Of a stretch of 64,000 nucleotides of DNA, positions 63,201-64,000 are shown piece after piece; the first letter of the stretch is position 1, and each line of letters opens with the position of its first letter. The DNA is taken from positions 17,265 through 81,264 of the forward strand of contig JACKFC010000020.1 in the NCBI GenBank assembly GCA_020632665.1, given 5' to 3'. Both the position numbers and the translations under genes were made by a program. This stretch comes from Deltaproteobacteria bacterium (GTDB lineage Bacteria > Myxococcota_A > UBA9042). The notes below the pieces were generated by a model. It worked only from the letters and a program-made list of their open reading frames with translations. It searched no databases and had not been told where the DNA came from.

Positions 63201-64000
63201 GATACGACGGCGTGGTCTCCGCGGGCACCGGCGACGCGCGCTATGTCTGGCTCTATGCGATGCAGGTCGATGCCTCGATCGTGCAGGCCTACAACATCAA
63301 GTCGAGCAAGAAGGGCATCGCCTACGACGTCGCCGTCACGACCGTCGGCGAGGCCGCCGTCGTCGTCGCCAACGCCTCGGTCGGCTACTACGACGCCAAG
63401 ACCGGCAAGGATTTGGGCTGGGTCCAGCCGCCCACCACCACCGGCAAGGTGCTGACCAACCTCGTCGCGCGGCCCGAGGGCGGCGTGGTCGCTGTCGGCT
63501 ACGTCAAGGCTTCCGGGCTGCTCAGCGGCCAGGCGAGCTACCTCAGCGCCTGGGACAAGGACCGCAAGCTGCTCTGGGAGGCGACGCCCGATATCGCCGG
63601 GGCCGACGCGGCGACCGGAGTCGCCGCGCTGGGCGCCGGCCGCGTGGTTGCGGTCGGCAACGGCTGGGTCGACGGCCAGGGCCAACAACTGCGCGCCGTC
63701 TTCCTCGGGGCAGACGGCAGCACCCTCGCCGAGGCGATGGTCGGGACCGCAGCCACCGACAGCCCAGGGGCCGGCGGCGTCGCGACGCTCGCGAGCGGCG
63801 CGGTCGTCGTCGGAGGCATTGCTGGCACCGGCACCGCGGCAGATGGCTTCGCCGCGACGATCTCGGCGTTTGGCCCGAGCTCGTGCGTCACCGCCGGTTT
63901 CTGCGCCGACCTGAGCCAGGCCGCCTGCGACGACGGTGACGCCTGCACGGCTGATGCCTGCGCGCCGGCCAAGGGCTGTACGCACGCGGCGGTCCCGGGC
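57290..64000 (+). CDS. Giant Cys-rich and beta-propeller lipoprotein (open at window end)
   Basis: The reading frame stays open for 2237 codons to the window end. MQSAKSGQRGHGRQTFWAPA is followed by a hydrophobic run with lipobox ALAAC and an Asp/Val tether. GGGGG lies just before the ATG. Cys-rich blocks (about residues 65-760, 1123-1330, 1735-1800 and from 2200) alternate with propeller-like stretches (about 765-1120, 1330-1735 and 1800-2200) with LWQ, GVAALGAGRVVAVGNG and similar strands. The same order occurs in the 1780-residue protein at 5891, and the ~100-residue unit DDGDLCNGxPYCDKSDP is shared, so they are paralogues. Predicted to be lipid-anchored outside the cytoplasm. Function is unknown. 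Confidence 0.84.
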   Translation, partial: MQSAKSGQRGHGRQTFWAPALCALALAACGSPTEQNGVVGDGVAVDVLVDALPDTAQLDVGGCSSDQDCDHSGDTLCLATRCDAASRACITRPQNNTAACEDGDPCTIGDACKDGACVAGPGNACACKADADCEDDGDPCTGEATCDKSTWPWSCATTPAPTCDADLGPCQIGACDSKTGGCVAESAPDGTSCDDGDACTVGDACAAGQCAAGSTNVCTCSTDADCKDDGDLCNGAPYCDKSDPGKPVCKPNPGTVVSCPADAGKPCQAFQCQPTTGLCVLVATDQGKACDDGDACSKGEVCQGGLCGGGADICTCSKDADCAGKDDGDLCNGTPFCNLQTGSCETNPKTKVVCPTVGDTACSKNACIPATGACSPLPTEKAELVCDLGDADTCRWAAKPVGAPKGATPACDDGDPCTASDGCQGGACTGGTFVCSCNSDADCAGQDDGNLCNGVPYCDKNDPQGPTCKPNPASVVTCPSVDDTDCLVAQCQPKSGLCAPAPQPVGTPCEDGNACTKSDFCSGGQCLAGVQTCACQSNADCLGEDDGDLCNGVPYCDKSDPAKPVCKENPASAVFCPPAAQACVTSACDPKTGSCQLGPAKAGTACDDGDACTSGDVCQGGLCSGKDKGCDDGNLCTIDSCDAKGNCVHVAGNCDDGNACTVDTCDGKTGDCAFATAALQGKPCFGDDDGCTVAQSCDAGACKGGKTVACVLPTGACEAAQCVSTGAQSFQCVVLGAPDGAPCDDGDPCSLGDSCAGGSCSAGSGTPLYAQVLPDLATPTALHDAAPLSGGAYAVAGQFGTASAGYGWVISRRNRSGEVAWTRTVADAPLDAESRPAGVWGGKGDAVIVAGAWGKGVSRKARVLRLSADGKLITADHVVGKAGSEERVHAARDDDEGGAWLAGARSTSGASTGRLLHVNADGLLVGDFAVGAGPVDVAAAYDRAIDGAHLLGTVRHTPSSTSNECRLVVLEAAGSTRLITPALPLHNLRAVAAAGSDTFAVGDTFGTAGKQAVLRLDAKGKARWSRQLQVGSLMAAVAVPGVGLAVAGYDGSWDSPTAKVVALGGLGSLAWQRAIGSPSGGALLALRTDAAGSLLAVGMRRSGTGAQATTQALAVRLSAFGHIDCGAAGVCLDKSAGACSDGNPCTDGLCGAKAGCVQLSHTMACDDGDACSKGESCADGSCGGAIPVTCPDAAICTTVACEKGKGCVTKLDPAGTSCDDAEPCTEADACDGKGGCKGKAASCDDGLLCTDDACLPGKGCSYVAKDAACDDGEPCTVDTCTPGASTADAKGCTLAPIEVVKGSAVACDDGVACTVGATCKGGSCAAGQPGKLWELDAGETTGVGTLKGFDIHAEAVVAWGDGGAAVAATLQTVHGAYSRFGFAGPTFSNGKPAATAARARVVRVGPTGQELWDRTIGDAQKQGGDEAVRALVRDKAGVVAFGYGSTASKGGDDGFAEALDAADGGRRWIFRYGSAADERLFAATATPEGFLAVGTGDSAATKGWDAWLLRVSPLGFQTESVMVNGGANERANAVLRYVDKDGSERIALAGTRSGDDDDAWLAVVDGKGALLWQRVSAVVGLHDFATALHRDAAGSFYVVGAAFSTVEAEPSLAPLLWSLDAAGAARWRIVEETDAWSSTRHVVPIGASGLTADGSELLLHGTRSSKGGRHLRRRRAQDGIATFAAAQPSNGFALGSMQPEAGVVTPDDGLLSAGHRTGVFSHQLHLARSDAWGAVACSASGSCADKKAAQCDDGSACSLRDCAAGTCAFSPHVGRPCQGEAFCAGAMACDAGGKCSKTADRLWQKVENLDEGSTVSKRTEYRASVAATSDGGFVQVGGVQYVKDPKCYSVYCLGVYDAVIRRYDAAGTLRWQDRLEHTGYAGEYLQWIYRDVAVGGDGTVVATGYRNDHPLYGQAYQSDKRYGIFAVYSPWGDRRAAYLDRIRPGGFQGGLDTRALYGVAAAGDGLFVAAGYDGVVSAGTGDARYVWLYAMQVDASIVQAYNIKSSKKGIAYDVAVTTVGEAAVVVANASVGYYDAKTGKDLGWVQPPTTTGKVLTNLVARPEGGVVAVGYVKASGLLSGQASYLSAWDKDRKLLWEATPDIAGADAATGVAALGAGRVVAVGNGWVDGQGQQLRAVFLGADGSTLAEAMVGTAATDSPGAGGVATLASGAVVVGGIAGTGTAADGFAATISAFGPSSCVTAGFCADLSQAACDDGDACTADACAPAKGCTHAAVPG
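57650..59110 (+). repeat. Tandem ~100-residue Cys-rich protein repeats (paralogous array)
   Basis: Roughly five units share CxCxxDADCxxDDGDLCNGxPYCDKSDP, NPxxVVxCP, and CxPKTGxC, matching the array at 6640-7880. The unit containing ctgcaacggcgtgccctatt appears twice almost base for base (near 58645 and 58935). Confidence 0.82.

Overview
The window is very GC-rich and densely coded. Secreted proteins carry myxobacterial-type cysteine-rich repeats (a CGDG...CDDGN...DGC block of the DUF4215 type, MopE-like DCDGETDEGC endings), and there is a Ser/Thr kinase with an HRDVSPPNVL catalytic loop and a FrzS/AglZ-like architecture. Together these suggest Myxococcota (former Deltaproteobacteria) or a close relative. 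This is inferred from gene content; no rRNA gene is present to confirm it.

Layout. 0-1.9 kb (minus): a transaldolase, cut by the window edge, and a Ser/Thr protein kinase. 2.0-5.8 kb (plus): a SpoIID-type peptidoglycan protein, a small lipoprotein and formimidoylglutamate deiminase (HutF), joined by 1-nt stop/start overlaps. 5.9-15.6 kb (plus): a giant Cys-rich/beta-propeller lipoprotein followed after 8 nt by a 1437-residue polytopic membrane protein. 15.6-17.3 kb (minus): a degenerate receiver domain on an acidic linker and coiled coil. 17.6-27.9 kb (plus): two giant Cys-rich lipoproteins. The first ends in a helical region and a C-terminal beta domain that resemble the end of Tc-toxin TcA subunits. 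27.9-33.3 kb (minus): LemA, M48 protease, acyltransferase, alpha/beta hydrolase and GNAT, mostly with 4-nt overlaps. 33.5-35.0 kb: a Cys-rich lipoprotein with a strong terminator hairpin. 35.1-39.2 kb: a nucleotidyltransferase-like protein and two B12-binding-type radical SAM proteins.

39.2-49.3 kb looks like an accessory island. It holds two toxin-antitoxin modules (ParD-like/zeta and RHH/PIN), each with a candidate palindromic operator. They are followed by an unrecognised five-gene cassette: a small protein, then two copies of a pair made of a large Trp-rich protein with a possible Cys-His-Asp (transglutaminase/papain-like) core and a MopE-tailed lipoprotein. The two pairs end in an identical 50-bp sequence. 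Parts of this stretch, around 42.7-44.2 kb, look less GC-rich than the rest.

49.4-57.2 kb returns to core metabolism. A complete 2-oxoglutarate dehydrogenase operon (E1, E2, E3) is followed by a PLP enzyme and a membrane protein. E1 carries a cyclic-nucleotide-binding domain inserted near its N terminus. From 57.3 kb to the window end runs another giant Cys-rich/beta-propeller lipoprotein, a paralogue of the one at 5.9 kb.

The strongest leads are the cNMP-domain E1, the duplicated transglutaminase-like/lipoprotein cassette, and the Tc-toxin-like C-terminal region on a Cys-rich lipoprotein. All rest on reading the sequence; no database search was run.
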